From positions 1 to 64,000 of the forward strand of contig JABLXJ010000010.1 of NCBI GenBank assembly GCA_013178125.1: DNA of 64,000 nt, read 5' to 3'. The notes beneath the pieces were generated by a model, which had not been told where the DNA came from, did no database searches, and saw only the letters and a list, made by a program, of their open reading frames with translations. The stretch is from Bacillota bacterium. Its GTDB lineage: Bacteria > Bacillota > SHA-98 > Ch115 > JABLXJ01. This document shows positions 53,415-62,725 of the stretch, piece by piece (position 1 is the first letter of the stretch; every line of letters starts with the position of its first letter). Both the position numbers and the translations under genes were made by a program.

Positions 53415-55064
53415 ATGATGGGGGAAAGCATAATGGAAGGCATAATAGGGGACGGGAAAAATCAGGGTCCGTGCAGGAAGTTGTCCTTTCGCGAAGCTAT
53501 TTTAGATCCCGATGCGTTTTCCGTAACTTGGGAGCTCGTACCGGGAAGGGGAGCATGGGAGGAATCCCAGCAGCGGGTTCTTACGATGGCTGAGAAGGCT
53601 GCCAAGGATCACCGGATAAATGGGATTACCATAACTGACAACCCCGGGGGGAAGCCCGCGATCCTAGCGTGCGGCCTCGCAGTGGAGGCCATGAAGTACG
53701 GGGTCGACCCTATAATTCACTTCACTTGCAAGGATAAGAACAGGAACGACATCGAGAGTGAGCTTTATGCCCTCGCGAGGTCAGGCGTCGAGAACCTCCT
53801 GGTGATGACGGGTGATTACCCCTCTGAAGGATATATGGGTGGCCCCAAGCCCGTTTTTGACCTTGATGCGGTGCAGGCCCTCAGGTTGATAGCGCGTTTG
53901 AACGCTGGGAATGACATACCAGCCTATAAAGGCCGAATGACCCTCAAAGCCACCAAGTTCTTCCCCGGTGCTGTGGTCTCCCCCTTTAAGCAGACTGAGG
54001 CTGAGGTGATGACTCAGTACTACAAGCTACACCAGAAGGTCAAGAGCGGCGTTCGGTTCATAATTAGCCAGTTAGGTTATGACGCAAGGAAGTTTGACGA
54101 GCTCCTCCGGTATGTAAGGTTAAACGGATTTAAGGTCCCGGTGATCGGGAATATCTATGTCCTCACCTTGGGGGCCGCAAGGCTGATGAACCGGAATGCC
54201 ATACCGGGTTGCGTCGTCACCGATGAGTTGTTAAAAATCCTGGAGGAGGAGAGCTCCTCCGGGGGTTTCAAGGGAAAACAGCTTCTCAGGTCCGCCAAGC
54301 TATATGCTGTGATGAAAGGCTTGGGGTTTAAGGGAGTGAACGTAAGCGGTCAGGGGCTAAGCTACGAGGATGTGGTGTACATAATCGAAAATGGAGAGGA
54401 GTTAAGTCCACGCTGGGAGGATTTTCTACCGGAATTCGACTTTCCTCAAAGGGAAGGTTTCTACTTCTTTGAAAGGGGACCTGTGAGTCCCCTAAATGCT
54501 GACAGGTCGGTAAATAGGGCAGGTTACGAGAGTATGAATCGCAGGAACAGTGGGAACAGAAGCCGGAGAGGGAGGCCTATATCTTACTGGCTTCTTGTTT
54601 TGGTTCATAGGCTCGTTTTCGACCCCGAAGCCCCGTTTTTCCCTCTCGCGAAGGGGATAGCGAGGCTCATAGATAGGTCCTCATTTAAGGGTGCCTTTAC
54701 TCTCCTGGAGTATTTCATCAAGACTCTCACCAATGAGTGTCGATTTTGCGGGGATTGCGCTCTTCACGACCTCGCCTATATCTGTCCGATGTCCAAGTGT
54801 CCCAAGCAACAGAGGAATGGTCCATGTGGAGGAAGCTACGAAGGATGGTGCGAGGTCTACCCCGGAAAGCAGAGATGTATCTATGTTGCAATCTACGGGA
54901 GGTTCAAGGGCGCTCCCCAGGAGAAGAAGCTGGCAGGGAACTATATTTCCCCATGTAACTGGCAACTTTACCGCACATCCTCATGGCTGAACTACTTCTG
55001 CGGCCGGGATTATAGTGGCCTCAGGGAGAGCCTACCAGAAGAGGGTCGGGTAAGGGATGGTTAG
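53415..55064 (+). CDS. MetF-MetV fusion: methylenetetrahydrofolate reductase with zinc/Fe-S C-terminal domain
   Basis: A 549-residue protein. Residues about 25-320 form the MetF barrel (NGITITDNPGGKPAI, HFTCKDKNRNDIES, VMTGDYPSEGY, RFIISQLGYD), which reduces methylene- to methyl-tetrahydrofolate. Residues about 390-535 match the MTHFR C-terminal (MetV-like) domain, with cysteines in ECRFCGDCALHDLAYICPMSKCPK, GPCGGS and QRCIY. In acetogens MetV is usually a separate small protein that passes electrons to MetF. The fusion suggests a ferredoxin- or redox-partner-driven reductase. ATG 53415 and ATG 53433 are both possible starts. It would supply methyl groups to the AcsE-type enzyme encoded 17 kb upstream. 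Confidence 0.88.
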   Translation: MMGESIMEGIIGDGKNQGPCRKLSFREAILDPDAFSVTWELVPGRGAWEESQQRVLTMAEKAAKDHRINGITITDNPGGKPAILACGLAVEAMKYGVDPIIHFTCKDKNRNDIESELYALARSGVENLLVMTGDYPSEGYMGGPKPVFDLDAVQALRLIARLNAGNDIPAYKGRMTLKATKFFPGAVVSPFKQTEAEVMTQYYKLHQKVKSGVRFIISQLGYDARKFDELLRYVRLNGFKVPVIGNIYVLTLGAARLMNRNAIPGCVVTDELLKILEEESSSGGFKGKQLLRSAKLYAVMKGLGFKGVNVSGQGLSYEDVVYIIENGEELSPRWEDFLPEFDFPQREGFYFFERGPVSPLNADRSVNRAGYESMNRRNSGNRSRRGRPISYWLLVLVHRLVFDPEAPFFPLAKGIARLIDRSSFKGAFTLLEYFIKTLTNECRFCGDCALHDLAYICPMSKCPKQQRNGPCGGSYEGWCEVYPGKQRCIYVAIYGRFKGAPQEKKLAGNYISPCNWQLYRTSSWLNYFCGRDYSGLRESLPEEGRVRDG

Positions 55065-55414
55065 ATTGGTGGGGGCCCTTGATTCCGTTAGAAGAGAGGC
55101 ATTTTTGACCCCTTCGTCGAATAGAGGTTGATCTCCTTCCCTGATACCGGGGCTACAGGGTTTGACGTGAAATAGAAAGGACAAAGAACAGAGAATAAAA
55201 AAGAGGGCGGCTATGTAGCCGCCCTATATTATTGGCGGAAGGGCTCAAGCTTGAGGGGGGTGCTCGCCCTCCGCGCTCGAAGAAGGGGGAAGAAGTCTAT
55301 GTCATCCCTGGTACCCTCGCCCCTGTAGTGCCACCCTCTGGCAGGCCGCCTGGAAGCAGGCCGCCTGGCCTGGCCCGGACTACATCATCAGGGGGGTAGA
55401 GAGGGGATGCTTCT
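55065..55414. other. Gene-free convergent stretch with shared terminator
   Basis: Between the metF-metV gene and htrA. It holds the hairpin at 55205-55224 and GC-rich repeats (CAGGCCGCCTGG at about 55342 and 55358). No gene is supported. Confidence 0.5.
55205..55224. terminator. Bidirectional terminator
   Basis: GGGCGGCTA-TG-TAGCCGCCC, a 9-bp perfect stem. On the minus strand TCTTTTTTATTC follows; on the plus strand TATATTATT follows. It can serve both convergent genes. Confidence 0.8.
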
Positions 55415-56617
55415 TTATTCGTTCTGAGACTCCGAGCTTGGCAGGGAGGTCGGCATTTCGCCGATTACCACGGTCACATATCTATACCCACCATCTCTCC
55501 AGACCCGGAAGAGCACTTTGTCTCCTATTCGCTTTGTGCGGACCAGGTCCTGGACCTGCTTTGCGCTGGTGATCTTCTTGTAGTCGACTTCCTTCAAGAC
55601 GTCGCCGCGCTGGAGACCATGTTTTTCGGCAGGGCTGCCGGGAACCACATCTGTCACTACGACCCCCTGCGTATCTGGGAGGCCGAAGTAGTCCGCCAGC
55701 TCTTTAGTAAGCTCCTGCATGGTGATCCCGACCCATGGCCTTGTCACTTTACCCTTATTTATCAAATCATCGATCACGGCCTTGGGTTGGTTGATCGGGA
55801 TCGCAAAGCCGATACCCTGCGCTGAGGGGATGATTGCCGTGTTGATCCCTACGACCTCGCCGCGGATGTTAACTAGTGGACCTCCACTGTTGCCCGGATT
55901 GATGGCCGCGTCCGTCTGGATATAGCTGCCGGTTTCCCGCGGGTCCTCGAGCGAACGCGCCAGCCCGCTTATAATCCCGGCCGTGACTGTGTGCTGGAGG
56001 CCGAGAGGGTTACCGATGGCGATTGCCCAGTCGCCCGGCCGGATCTTGTCGGAATCGCCAAGCGTCACAGTGGGCAGGTTCCTGGCGTTGATCTTGACAA
56101 CCGCGAAGTCGTAAAGCGGGTCAGCGCCGACCACCTTGCCGTCGAACTCCCGGCCGTCGCCGAGCGTGACCTTGATCTCCTTTGCCTTTTCTATCACATG
56201 CTTATTGGTCAGGATGTAGCCGTCCGACCTGATTATGAACCCGGAGCCCTGGGCCGGCACGGTCCTAGGCCTGCTATCCGGGACCTGGAAAAACTGCCGG
56301 AAGAACGGGTCGTCGAAGAATGGGAAATCCGACATCGTTACCTTTACGACCCTCTTAGTATCGATGTTTACAACAGCTTTGGATACCCGCTCCGCCACGT
56401 CGGCGATGGTATTCTCACCAAGCGCTCTCGCGGCTGTCGCCATGGGGCCCGCCACCGCTACCTGGACCGGCTGGGCCGCTTGAGGGGCCCCGTTCTCGCT
56501 TGCGTAAAGTGGCCTGTTCTGAGCATACTGTATGACCACAAACGAGCTGATCAATGCGCTTATCACTGCCACTGCCACATAGGGCAGGTAGTGTTTCTTT
56601 AGCTCTTTAAAGTTCAT
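55415..56617 (-). CDS. HtrA/DegP-type serine protease
   Basis: A 400-residue membrane-anchored S1C protease. One N-terminal membrane helix (about 12-32), a trypsin-like domain with the triad His (LTNKHVIEKA), Asp (PLYDFAVVKI) and Ser (INPGNSGGPLV), and one C-terminal PDZ domain (about 290-385). It degrades misfolded exported proteins. ATG 56617 follows AAAGGAGG at 12 nt; an ATG at 56641 precedes that site. A promoter of the form GGAAC-N16-CGTTAT lies 134 nt upstream, shared with the sigma-factor gene, so the gene is a predicted member of that sigma's regulon. Confidence 0.95.
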   Translation of the reverse strand: MNFKELKKHYLPYVAVAVISALISSFVVIQYAQNRPLYASENGAPQAAQPVQVAVAGPMATAARALGENTIADVAERVSKAVVNIDTKRVVKVTMSDFPFFDDPFFRQFFQVPDSRPRTVPAQGSGFIIRSDGYILTNKHVIEKAKEIKVTLGDGREFDGKVVGADPLYDFAVVKINARNLPTVTLGDSDKIRPGDWAIAIGNPLGLQHTVTAGIISGLARSLEDPRETGSYIQTDAAINPGNSGGPLVNIRGEVVGINTAIIPSAQGIGFAIPINQPKAVIDDLINKGKVTRPWVGITMQELTKELADYFGLPDTQGVVVTDVVPGSPAEKHGLQRGDVLKEVDYKKITSAKQVQDLVRTKRIGDKVLFRVWRDGGYRYVTVVIGEMPTSLPSSESQNE

Positions 56618-56750
56618 CCTGCCTGTACGCCTCCTTTTCATAGAAGCTCTCTCAATCTCTTATCATATCCCCTGTTCATATCACCTTTCATCTGTCTGTC
56701 ATCCTTTGTTTCCCTTTCGTTCACCTGTTTCGTTCATCTGTCATGTTTTA

Positions 56751-56777
56751 ATAACGGCTCACGACGTAAAAAGTTCC
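56751..56777 (-). promoter_or_regulatory. ECF-sigma promoter of htrA
   Basis: Minus strand: GGAAC (56777-56773), 16-nt spacer beginning TTTTT, CGTTAT (56756-56751). It is identical in both boxes and spacing to the promoter at 59576-59602, and close to SigW/SigE-type sites. Confidence 0.78.
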
Positions 56778-56838
56778 AGGATTTTTGGTTTTGATCCTCA
56801 ACCATTATTTCCCACTTTTCCACTTCAGATTCTCCAAT

Positions 56839-58107
56839 TCAATCCCGAAATATGAAGATTCCCATGAGAAATCTCCAGATTGGTCCCTCAAAAACCTTTT
56901 GCTCGTCGCCGCTCGCCACATTCCCCTCCTTTTCAGGACTGGGCGCGCTAACAGACCCCGCTATCCTCATCAAAGTCTCATCACTTACATCCCCTATCAG
57001 CGCGAAGCTATAGCCCCGGACCTCCCAGTGGAGAACCTTGGCGTCGTTCCTGTTGCTCAACTGGGCTGGCACCCCGTTCACCTTGAGCTCGCGAGCTCCC
57101 CCCGGGATCACCTTGGCCCTGTCCGTGGCTCCAGGGCCCGCGCTCGTGCTCGCGCCTGTGCTGGTGCCGGGAGGAAGGGGTCTTTCAAAGAACGATATAG
57201 TGTTCAGGCCATCGGTATATAATAAGTGGACCCCTTTAATCTCTGAATCCAGGTCTGTCAACCGCCCGCCCTTCAAGACATAGCCGGGCGGCACTTCCCC
57301 CGGGAGCGAGATATTGAAGCTAACCAGCCCCTTCAGCCTCTCGACGGGCAGGACGCCTTCCTCGCCGGGTTGGGGTATGACCTTGACGCCCCTTGGAATC
57401 CTGAACTGGAAGATTTCATCGGGTATCTTCTTGAGCAACTTTATACGTAGGAAATAGGAAAGCACGTATAACGCTCCATCAGAGTTATAATCCTCCGACC
57501 TCAGGATCAGCGGGTACTGCGAGTCCACCCATATTTTTTTCGCCGGGTTCCCCTCGCGCCTTGGGATGATCCCTATAACATATGTTTGCCTTCCAGCGAC
57601 ATAATCCATCCCCAGCAACGTGAACCTGTAATTTCGCTCCAGGAGATCGAAATCATCGTCTCCTGCTGGTCCTGATTTCCCGGGCCCATCTGCATCCTCT
57701 CTGTTTGGCCCTGATGGGGGACACGGACTCCGGAAGACCACGCGCAGGGAAGGCTCGTAGCGCCATGTGAATCTCCCGTCGCTCACGACGACCCTGTAGC
57801 TCTGGCCTGCGGATGGGAGGTACTCGATCCGCGTGAAGTTTGGCCTGCTGTGGACTATCCTCGTTAAGCAGGCCGTGCTCCCCCCTGCGAACCAGTAGAC
57901 CACCACCTGGGTCCCTTCATAGGATACGGAAGGCCCGTCCTCCATGGAGCGCTTTACGAGATCGCGCGGGGATGGCGCCGGGGCGGCAGTTGCTCCGCCG
58001 GGCGCGGGGAACGACAGGATTACGATGCAAAATAGAGCCACGACAAGGAGCAGAGCTATAATAAGGGTAGCGATAAGGGTATGTCGCCCTGGCTGAACCT
58101 CCATCAT
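56839..58107 (-). CDS. RseB/MucB-like envelope-stress regulator
   Basis: A 422-residue exported protein: a membrane anchor (about residues 12-37), then a MucB/RseB N-terminal domain (about 55-265; VSYEGTQVVVYWFAG, a LolA-like fold) and a C-terminal domain (about 285-405; SLPGEVPPGYVLKGGRLT, LLYTDGLNTISFFE). RseB binds the anti-sigma factor and senses envelope damage. ATG 58107 overlaps the anti-sigma stop as ATGATG, implying coupled translation; GTG 58134 is an alternative. It lies in the order sigma, anti-sigma, RseB-like, htrA, as in proteobacterial rpoE loci, though this organism looks like a Bacillota. Confidence 0.82.
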   Translation of the reverse strand: MMEVQPGRHTLIATLIIALLLVVALFCIVILSFPAPGGATAAPAPSPRDLVKRSMEDGPSVSYEGTQVVVYWFAGGSTACLTRIVHSRPNFTRIEYLPSAGQSYRVVVSDGRFTWRYEPSLRVVFRSPCPPSGPNREDADGPGKSGPAGDDDFDLLERNYRFTLLGMDYVAGRQTYVIGIIPRREGNPAKKIWVDSQYPLILRSEDYNSDGALYVLSYFLRIKLLKKIPDEIFQFRIPRGVKVIPQPGEEGVLPVERLKGLVSFNISLPGEVPPGYVLKGGRLTDLDSEIKGVHLLYTDGLNTISFFERPLPPGTSTGASTSAGPGATDRAKVIPGGARELKVNGVPAQLSNRNDAKVLHWEVRGYSFALIGDVSDETLMRIAGSVSAPSPEKEGNVASGDEQKVFEGPIWRFLMGIFIFRD

Positions 58108-58790
58108 GGTCCCACCATCAGATCTCCTGTCCACCTGTCGCCCTGGATCGCAAGATCATTGTAGGCTTCATAGGCCCCGCGATTTATACTTGTATATGAA
58201 TCCGTATTCGCGTCCATACTCGGGGCGTCATTTGAGAGCAACCGGGCCTCAGGTGCAGCCACCCGGGGTGAGGTAAGCATGTATGTCAAGGCCACATCAT
58301 TTGAAAACGGCCTCGTATGTTCCCATGCTATATGCTCTCTAAGATATTGGTCAACCAGGATCTGCTGACCGGGCGTGCCGTGGCCTGGTTGGTGGCCTGG
58401 TTGCTCCTGGCCCGGCGGTGTGAGCAATGTGAGCAACGGGAAGATTATAAAAAGCGCCGCCAGGCCCGCCGCTATCCCGAATGGAGCCAGGACGCGAAGC
58501 GGTGGACATTTGAATATCTTACTGGGAATCCTACCTGGGGCCCTACCAGAGTCCCGCCTGGACGGCCCGGCCTCCCCCTCGAGCCTTGACCGGAGCTCCG
58601 GCCAGAGTTCCGCGGGTATATCCAGCGATGGAAGCGATCCCGCCAGGCTTTTTGCGGTTTTCAGGCTTTCGTATTCGCGGGTGCATTCCTCGCAGTCCGC
58701 AAGATGAAGCCTGATGGCTCGTTCCTCATCCGCGGTAACCTCTCTATCAATATATGCTGAAAGCAAACTCGAAACCCTCTCACAATTCAT
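58104..58790 (-). CDS. Anti-sigma factor with zinc-finger (zf-HC2) domain
   Basis: A 228-residue protein. The N-terminus has the ZAS motif H-x3-C-x2-C (LHLADCEECTREYESL) with an upstream Cys/His set, which binds the sigma factor in the cytoplasm. One membrane helix lies at about 103-124. The external part (about 125-228) is Gln/Pro/Gly-rich and has no known fold. The gene is 158 nt downstream of the sigma gene and overlaps the RseB-like gene by 4 nt. It should hold the sigma at the membrane until a stress signal triggers proteolysis. Confidence 0.87.
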   Translation of the reverse strand: MNCERVSSLLSAYIDREVTADEERAIRLHLADCEECTREYESLKTAKSLAGSLPSLDIPAELWPELRSRLEGEAGPSRRDSGRAPGRIPSKIFKCPPLRVLAPFGIAAGLAALFIIFPLLTLLTPPGQEQPGHQPGHGTPGQQILVDQYLREHIAWEHTRPFSNDVALTYMLTSPRVAAPEARLLSNDAPSMDANTDSYTSINRGAYEAYNDLAIQGDRWTGDLMVGP

Positions 58791-58948
58791 CTATCATCAC
58801 CACCGGGGACGAGCGGCGACCCTTGGTCGATAACCCTGGCTCCCGGCCTCTCAGCGCTCGCGCGTTTAACCTTCTTACTCACTGACGTGCCTACTTACGT
58901 AACTGCTCACGCGGTTACGCCTACGCGCTTACGCTGACCTACACCGAC

Positions 58949-59527
58949 TTACGCCGAGGCCAGGTAGGGCCGGAGCTTATCCCTGAGGATCCTGCGTCCC
59001 CTATGAATTCTGGACCTTACGGTCCCGATCGAACATTTCAAGATGCCGCTGATCTCCTCATAGGAGAATCCATGGACATCTGCAAGTATAACTGCCATCC
59101 TGTATTCAGGAGGCAAAGCCATGAGCGCTTCCTGGATCTTGTTATGAAGCTCGTTATTCATGGCAACTGCCTCGGGATTGGTCGACCAATCTGGCAACTC
59201 ACGCTCGATTTCCCCATTCGGCGTGGTTATAGGATCATCGATGGACTCCACCTGGAAACGTCCAGCCTTACGGAGCCTATCGAGGAATAGATTTGTTGCA
59301 ATTCGATATAGCCATCTTTCGAAGGACGTACCGAGCTTGAAAGCGCCAAAGGATCTGTAGGCGCGCACCAGAGCCTCTTGGACCAGGTCCTTGGCCTCCT
59401 CGGAATTGCCAGTCATCCGGAGAGCGATATTGTAAAGCTGTTTATCGTAACGTCGCACGAGGCTCTCGAATGCCTGGATATCATCCTCGCGGTACCGCGC
59501 GGTAGCTAGCGCTTCTGTGCGAATCAT
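58949..59527 (-). CDS. ECF RNA polymerase sigma factor (SigE/SigW type)
   Basis: A 192-residue sigma-70 factor of the ECF group: region 2 (about residues 20-90; FESLVRRYDKQLYNIALRMTGN, AKDLVQEALVRAYRSF, RWLYRIATNLFLDRLRK) and region 4 (about 130-185; LPPEYRMAVILADVHGFSYEEISGIL, GTVRSRIHRGR). ATG 59527 is the start; no strong ribosome-binding site is seen. The promoter GGAAC-N16-CGTTAT lies 49 nt upstream, so it probably activates its own gene. The genes for its anti-sigma, an RseB-like protein and htrA follow. Confidence 0.93.
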   Translation of the reverse strand: MIRTEALATARYREDDIQAFESLVRRYDKQLYNIALRMTGNSEEAKDLVQEALVRAYRSFGAFKLGTSFERWLYRIATNLFLDRLRKAGRFQVESIDDPITTPNGEIERELPDWSTNPEAVAMNNELHNKIQEALMALPPEYRMAVILADVHGFSYEEISGILKCSIGTVRSRIHRGRRILRDKLRPYLASA

Positions 59528-59575
59528 GCTCGACCACCCATTCGCGAATGGGCCTCATCGGCCCTTCAATATTGC

Positions 59576-59602
59576 ATAACGAAGATATAAACGAAAAGTT
59601 CC
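59576..59602 (-). promoter_or_regulatory. Autoregulatory ECF-sigma promoter
   Basis: Minus strand: GGAAC (59602-59598), 16-nt spacer beginning TTTTC, CGTTAT (59581-59576). It matches the htrA promoter exactly in both boxes and spacing. Confidence 0.78.
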
Positions 59603-59866
59603 AAGTGCTTAACACTATGGAAGCTGTTGATCATTCAGGCCCTATCCCATAGCCCTTCAAACCCTATCCCCGGCCTTTGAACGCCCAAGGTCCTAGCCTT
59701 GAGTAATTAAGTCCCAGCCTTAAGTAATTGTAATTCAAGTATAACTCCTATTGTATGTGTAATTCAAGGCTTGCTGACAGGCTTGCTGATAGACTTGCTG
59801 ATCAGAGACAGGAATGCCGGTTTCTTCTTATCAAGGGGTTATCAAGGGGCGGGCCTTCGCTGGGAT
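59603..59866. repeat. Gene-free stretch with tandem 12-bp repeats
   Basis: GGCTTGCTGACA, GGCTTGCTGATA and GACTTGCTGATC run in tandem at 59768-59803. AGCCTTGAGTAATTAAGT and AGCCTTAAGTAATTGTAAT form a second imperfect direct repeat near 59695-59735. No gene is visible. Confidence 0.55.
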
Positions 59867-61666
59867 CTACAGGCTTTTACCATGATCCAGATCCATATCG
59901 AGGGCGGGGAGCCCCACCCAGAAAGCGGAACCCTTTCCCGGCTCGCTCCTCACCCCTACATCCCCGCCGTGGGCCTTCACTATTTCCTTTACTATTGCGA
60001 GTCCAAGACCTGTCCCTGAGGATGACCGGCTGGGGACCCCGTGGACCCGGTAGAATCGCTCCCAGATCCTATCGATTTCTTCCGGGGGAATGCCGAATCC
60101 TGTATCGCGCACTGTCAGAATGATCCTTCCTGGCTCGCAGGAGGTCTCAACGAATACCTCCCCGCCCGCCGGGGTAAACTCCAGGGCATTTGTGAGAAGG
60201 TTTAGTAGGACCTGCTCGAGCCTTTCCTCATCACCCATAATGAATCCGGCATCGCCGGGCGTGCAAACGTGCAGGGCAACGTGGGCCTCGAGGAATTTGG
60301 ATGCCATGGTCTGCACGGTCCTTCTCACGACTTCGCCAGCGTTTACTGGTCTCCTCTCGAGCTCGAGGCGATTCGCGTCGATCTTCGAGAGGTCGAGGAG
60401 TTGATCTGTGAGCCTCGCCAGGCGGTTGCATTCATCCACAATTATTTTAAGATATTTCTCCTGAGCTTTTCCCGATACGACCACCTTGTCGAGAAGCATC
60501 TTTGCGAACCCCCGGATGGTCGTAAGCGGCGTTTTGAGCTCATGAGATGCATTCGCCACAAAATCTCGCTGGATTTGCTCAAGTTTCCGTCGCTCACTTA
60601 TGTCCTGAAAGATGCCTACCGAGCCTATGGTCTCCCCGCAACCGGTCGTCACAGGGGCTACTCGTGCCATGACTACATTCCCGTTATCCAGGCGGAACTC
60701 GAGGGAGGTCCGTTCCCCCGTTTGGAGACTCCGCTCAAGCGCCCTGCGCCACCCGGGGGTCCCACCAGGGTATTCGCTCTCAACCTTCTGAACCTCCTCA
60801 GGGGTTTCTTCAATTTTAAAGAGGCGTCTTGCTACTGGATTAGCCAGGATAATCCTGGCATCCCTGTCGATGGCAATAACACCTTCGCTCATGCTCTGGA
60901 GGAGGTAGTCTCGTTTGTCCTTTTCCTGGCGGAGCGCCTCCATGCTTGCCTTGAGCCTCTCCATGAGGAAATTAAATGTCTCAGCGAGGTCCCCGATCTC
61001 ATCTGGCGCCTTTGCCTTGATCCTTCGATCAAAATGCCCGGAGGCCATCTCGAAAGCTGCAATATTAAGCTCCCTGAGCCTCTTGACGAGATGTCGCGAC
61101 AATGTAGATGCAAAGAACATTGCTAGACAAACTGCAATCAGGGATGCTTTGAGAATTACGCCCCTGACCCGTCCGAGCCGCGCAGTCACCCCTGCGACTG
61201 GGGCGTATATGAATACCGCTCCAATCACGCGTCCTTTTTCTTTAACCGGGACTCCGACGGATAGCACAGATTCCTTAAGGTAAGGGAAGTCACCTTTATG
61301 AAAGACGGCATGTCCAGAGAGCACCTTACCGACCTCTCTGGGACCGAGGCGAGAGCCTACGAGGTGCCTGTCCCTGTTAGAGCTTGTGCGGATGAGTCCC
61401 TTATTATCAACAACCCATACCTTTCCACCTACAACGAGATAGTCGCTCTCGTTGAGGTGATTGGTAACCCCATCCAGGTTTCCGCTTTTAAGCAGGGGCC
61501 CAACCCTGTGTGCTATAAGGCTTGCCTGGGCGGCAAAATCCTTTGCCTTCATGTCCAGGTAGAAGCCTTCGAAAGAATAAGACAGCAAGAGCCCGAGGCC
61601 TGCCAGGGTGACGAGGATGACCGCCAGGTGATTTTTAAGGAGCTTTATGAAGACGGAATTAATCAT
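59867..61666 (-). CDS. PAS-domain sensor histidine kinase
   Basis: A 599-residue kinase of the PhoR/WalK type. Order: membrane helix (about 10-35), an extracytoplasmic sensor (about 36-160), a second helix (about 165-185), HAMP (about 186-240), PAS (about 255-365), HisKA with the phosphorylated His in VANASHELKTPLTTIRGF, and HATPase_c with LLTNALEFTP, DTGFGIPPEE and SSGTGLGLAIVKEI motifs. ATG 61666 is chosen because the longer frame overlaps the response regulator gene and reads as low-complexity. It lies 91 nt after that gene, and the two form a two-component pair; the signal may be envelope- or phosphate-related. Confidence 0.93.
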   Translation of the reverse strand: MINSVFIKLLKNHLAVILVTLAGLGLLLSYSFEGFYLDMKAKDFAAQASLIAHRVGPLLKSGNLDGVTNHLNESDYLVVGGKVWVVDNKGLIRTSSNRDRHLVGSRLGPREVGKVLSGHAVFHKGDFPYLKESVLSVGVPVKEKGRVIGAVFIYAPVAGVTARLGRVRGVILKASLIAVCLAMFFASTLSRHLVKRLRELNIAAFEMASGHFDRRIKAKAPDEIGDLAETFNFLMERLKASMEALRQEKDKRDYLLQSMSEGVIAIDRDARIILANPVARRLFKIEETPEEVQKVESEYPGGTPGWRRALERSLQTGERTSLEFRLDNGNVVMARVAPVTTGCGETIGSVGIFQDISERRKLEQIQRDFVANASHELKTPLTTIRGFAKMLLDKVVVSGKAQEKYLKIIVDECNRLARLTDQLLDLSKIDANRLELERRPVNAGEVVRRTVQTMASKFLEAHVALHVCTPGDAGFIMGDEERLEQVLLNLLTNALEFTPAGGEVFVETSCEPGRIILTVRDTGFGIPPEEIDRIWERFYRVHGVPSRSSSGTGLGLAIVKEIVKAHGGDVGVRSEPGKGSAFWVGLPALDMDLDHGKSL

Positions 61667-61757
61667 TTCTAAATTGTTATCACTCCCTGGAACTGGCACT
61701 GGCACTGGAAGGGCTACTGTGATACCCGACCTGAAGCCCCAGTTGTAAGCCGGCTCG

Positions 61758-62453
61758 TCACTTGGGGACCGTGAATTTATAGCCGACCCCCCAGATGGTG
61801 TGTAAATAGCAGGGGGCATCCGGCCTTTCTTCTATCTTCTGGCGGAGTTGCTTTATATGGGTATCCACGGTTCTAACGCCTCCGAGGTAATCATACCCCC
61901 ATACCCTCTCCAGGAGTTCATTCCGTGAGAAGACCCTATCCGGGTTGTTTGCCATATACCAGAGGAGATCGAATTCCTTGGGGGACAGGGCAATTGCACG
62001 ACCATTTACTTCTACGCGGCGGGCGGCCTTATTGAGATAAAGGCGCGCGTGAACTATTTCATCATTCTCCTCGGAGCGGGGAGGCCTTGTTCTCCTGAGA
62101 AGAGCCTTGACGCGCTCCACAAGTTCATCTGCATCAAAGGGCTTTGTGACGTAATCATCGGTTCCAAGCTCAAAGCCTTTGATCTTATCCAACTTCTCGC
62201 TTTTGGCCGTAAGGAGTATGATGGGGATATTGCTTTCGCTCCGCAGCTTCCGGCAGATATCCCAGCCCGAAATCCCGGGGAGCATAATATCCAGTATCAC
62301 AAGATCGGGTTTCGCTCTTGACGCAAGGGAAAGGGCAGCTTCTCCATCTCCTACGCTCTGGACCTCAAACCCTTCCCTCCGAAGGTAGATCTCCAGCAAC
62401 TCCCTTATATACGGATCATCATCGACTATCAGTATCCTGGATTGGGCTATCAC
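61758..62453 (-). CDS. OmpR/PhoB-family response regulator
   Basis: A 231-residue regulator. The receiver domain has DDD (residues 11-13), the phosphorylated Asp-55 in LVILDIMLPG, a Thr in LLTAKSE and the Lys in YVTKPFD. The C-terminal winged-helix domain has ALSPKEFDLLWYMANNPDRVFSR and VDTHIKQLRQKIEE, which bind DNA direct repeats. GTG 62453 is the start and follows AGGTGAT. It is the first gene of the two-component operon. Confidence 0.95.
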   Translation of the reverse strand: MIAQSRILIVDDDPYIRELLEIYLRREGFEVQSVGDGEAALSLASRAKPDLVILDIMLPGISGWDICRKLRSESNIPIILLTAKSEKLDKIKGFELGTDDYVTKPFDADELVERVKALLRRTRPPRSEENDEIVHARLYLNKAARRVEVNGRAIALSPKEFDLLWYMANNPDRVFSRNELLERVWGYDYLGGVRTVDTHIKQLRQKIEERPDAPCYLHTIWGVGYKFTVPK

Positions 62454-62565
62454 ATCCTATCACCTGAAAATAAATATAGCACCTTTTGTCGGATTTGTTA
62501 ATCGCCCGATCGCCTGCCCGCCTGCGGGAAAGCCTGCTGGCCTCATAGATTCGGGAGCTCCATTA

Positions 62566-62605
62566 TAGCCATCATAATAGCCATCATGGTCATCATGGTC
62601 ATCAC
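62566..62605 (+). repeat. Short tandem repeats of (A/G)TCATC(A/G)T type
   Basis: AGCCATCAT, AGCCATCAT, GGTCATCAT, GGTCATCAC follow each other with few changes in the gap between the response regulator and the V-ATPase genes. Confidence 0.45.
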
Positions 62606-62725
62606 AGATTTTTCACACTCCCAACAAATTCTCCTCACGTCCTTATCAAACATATATCATGTTTACGCTGTAGACTGAAGCGGTGGAGTTATAGTTGAGC
62701 AGTTAAGCGTGCGGGGGGATATTCG

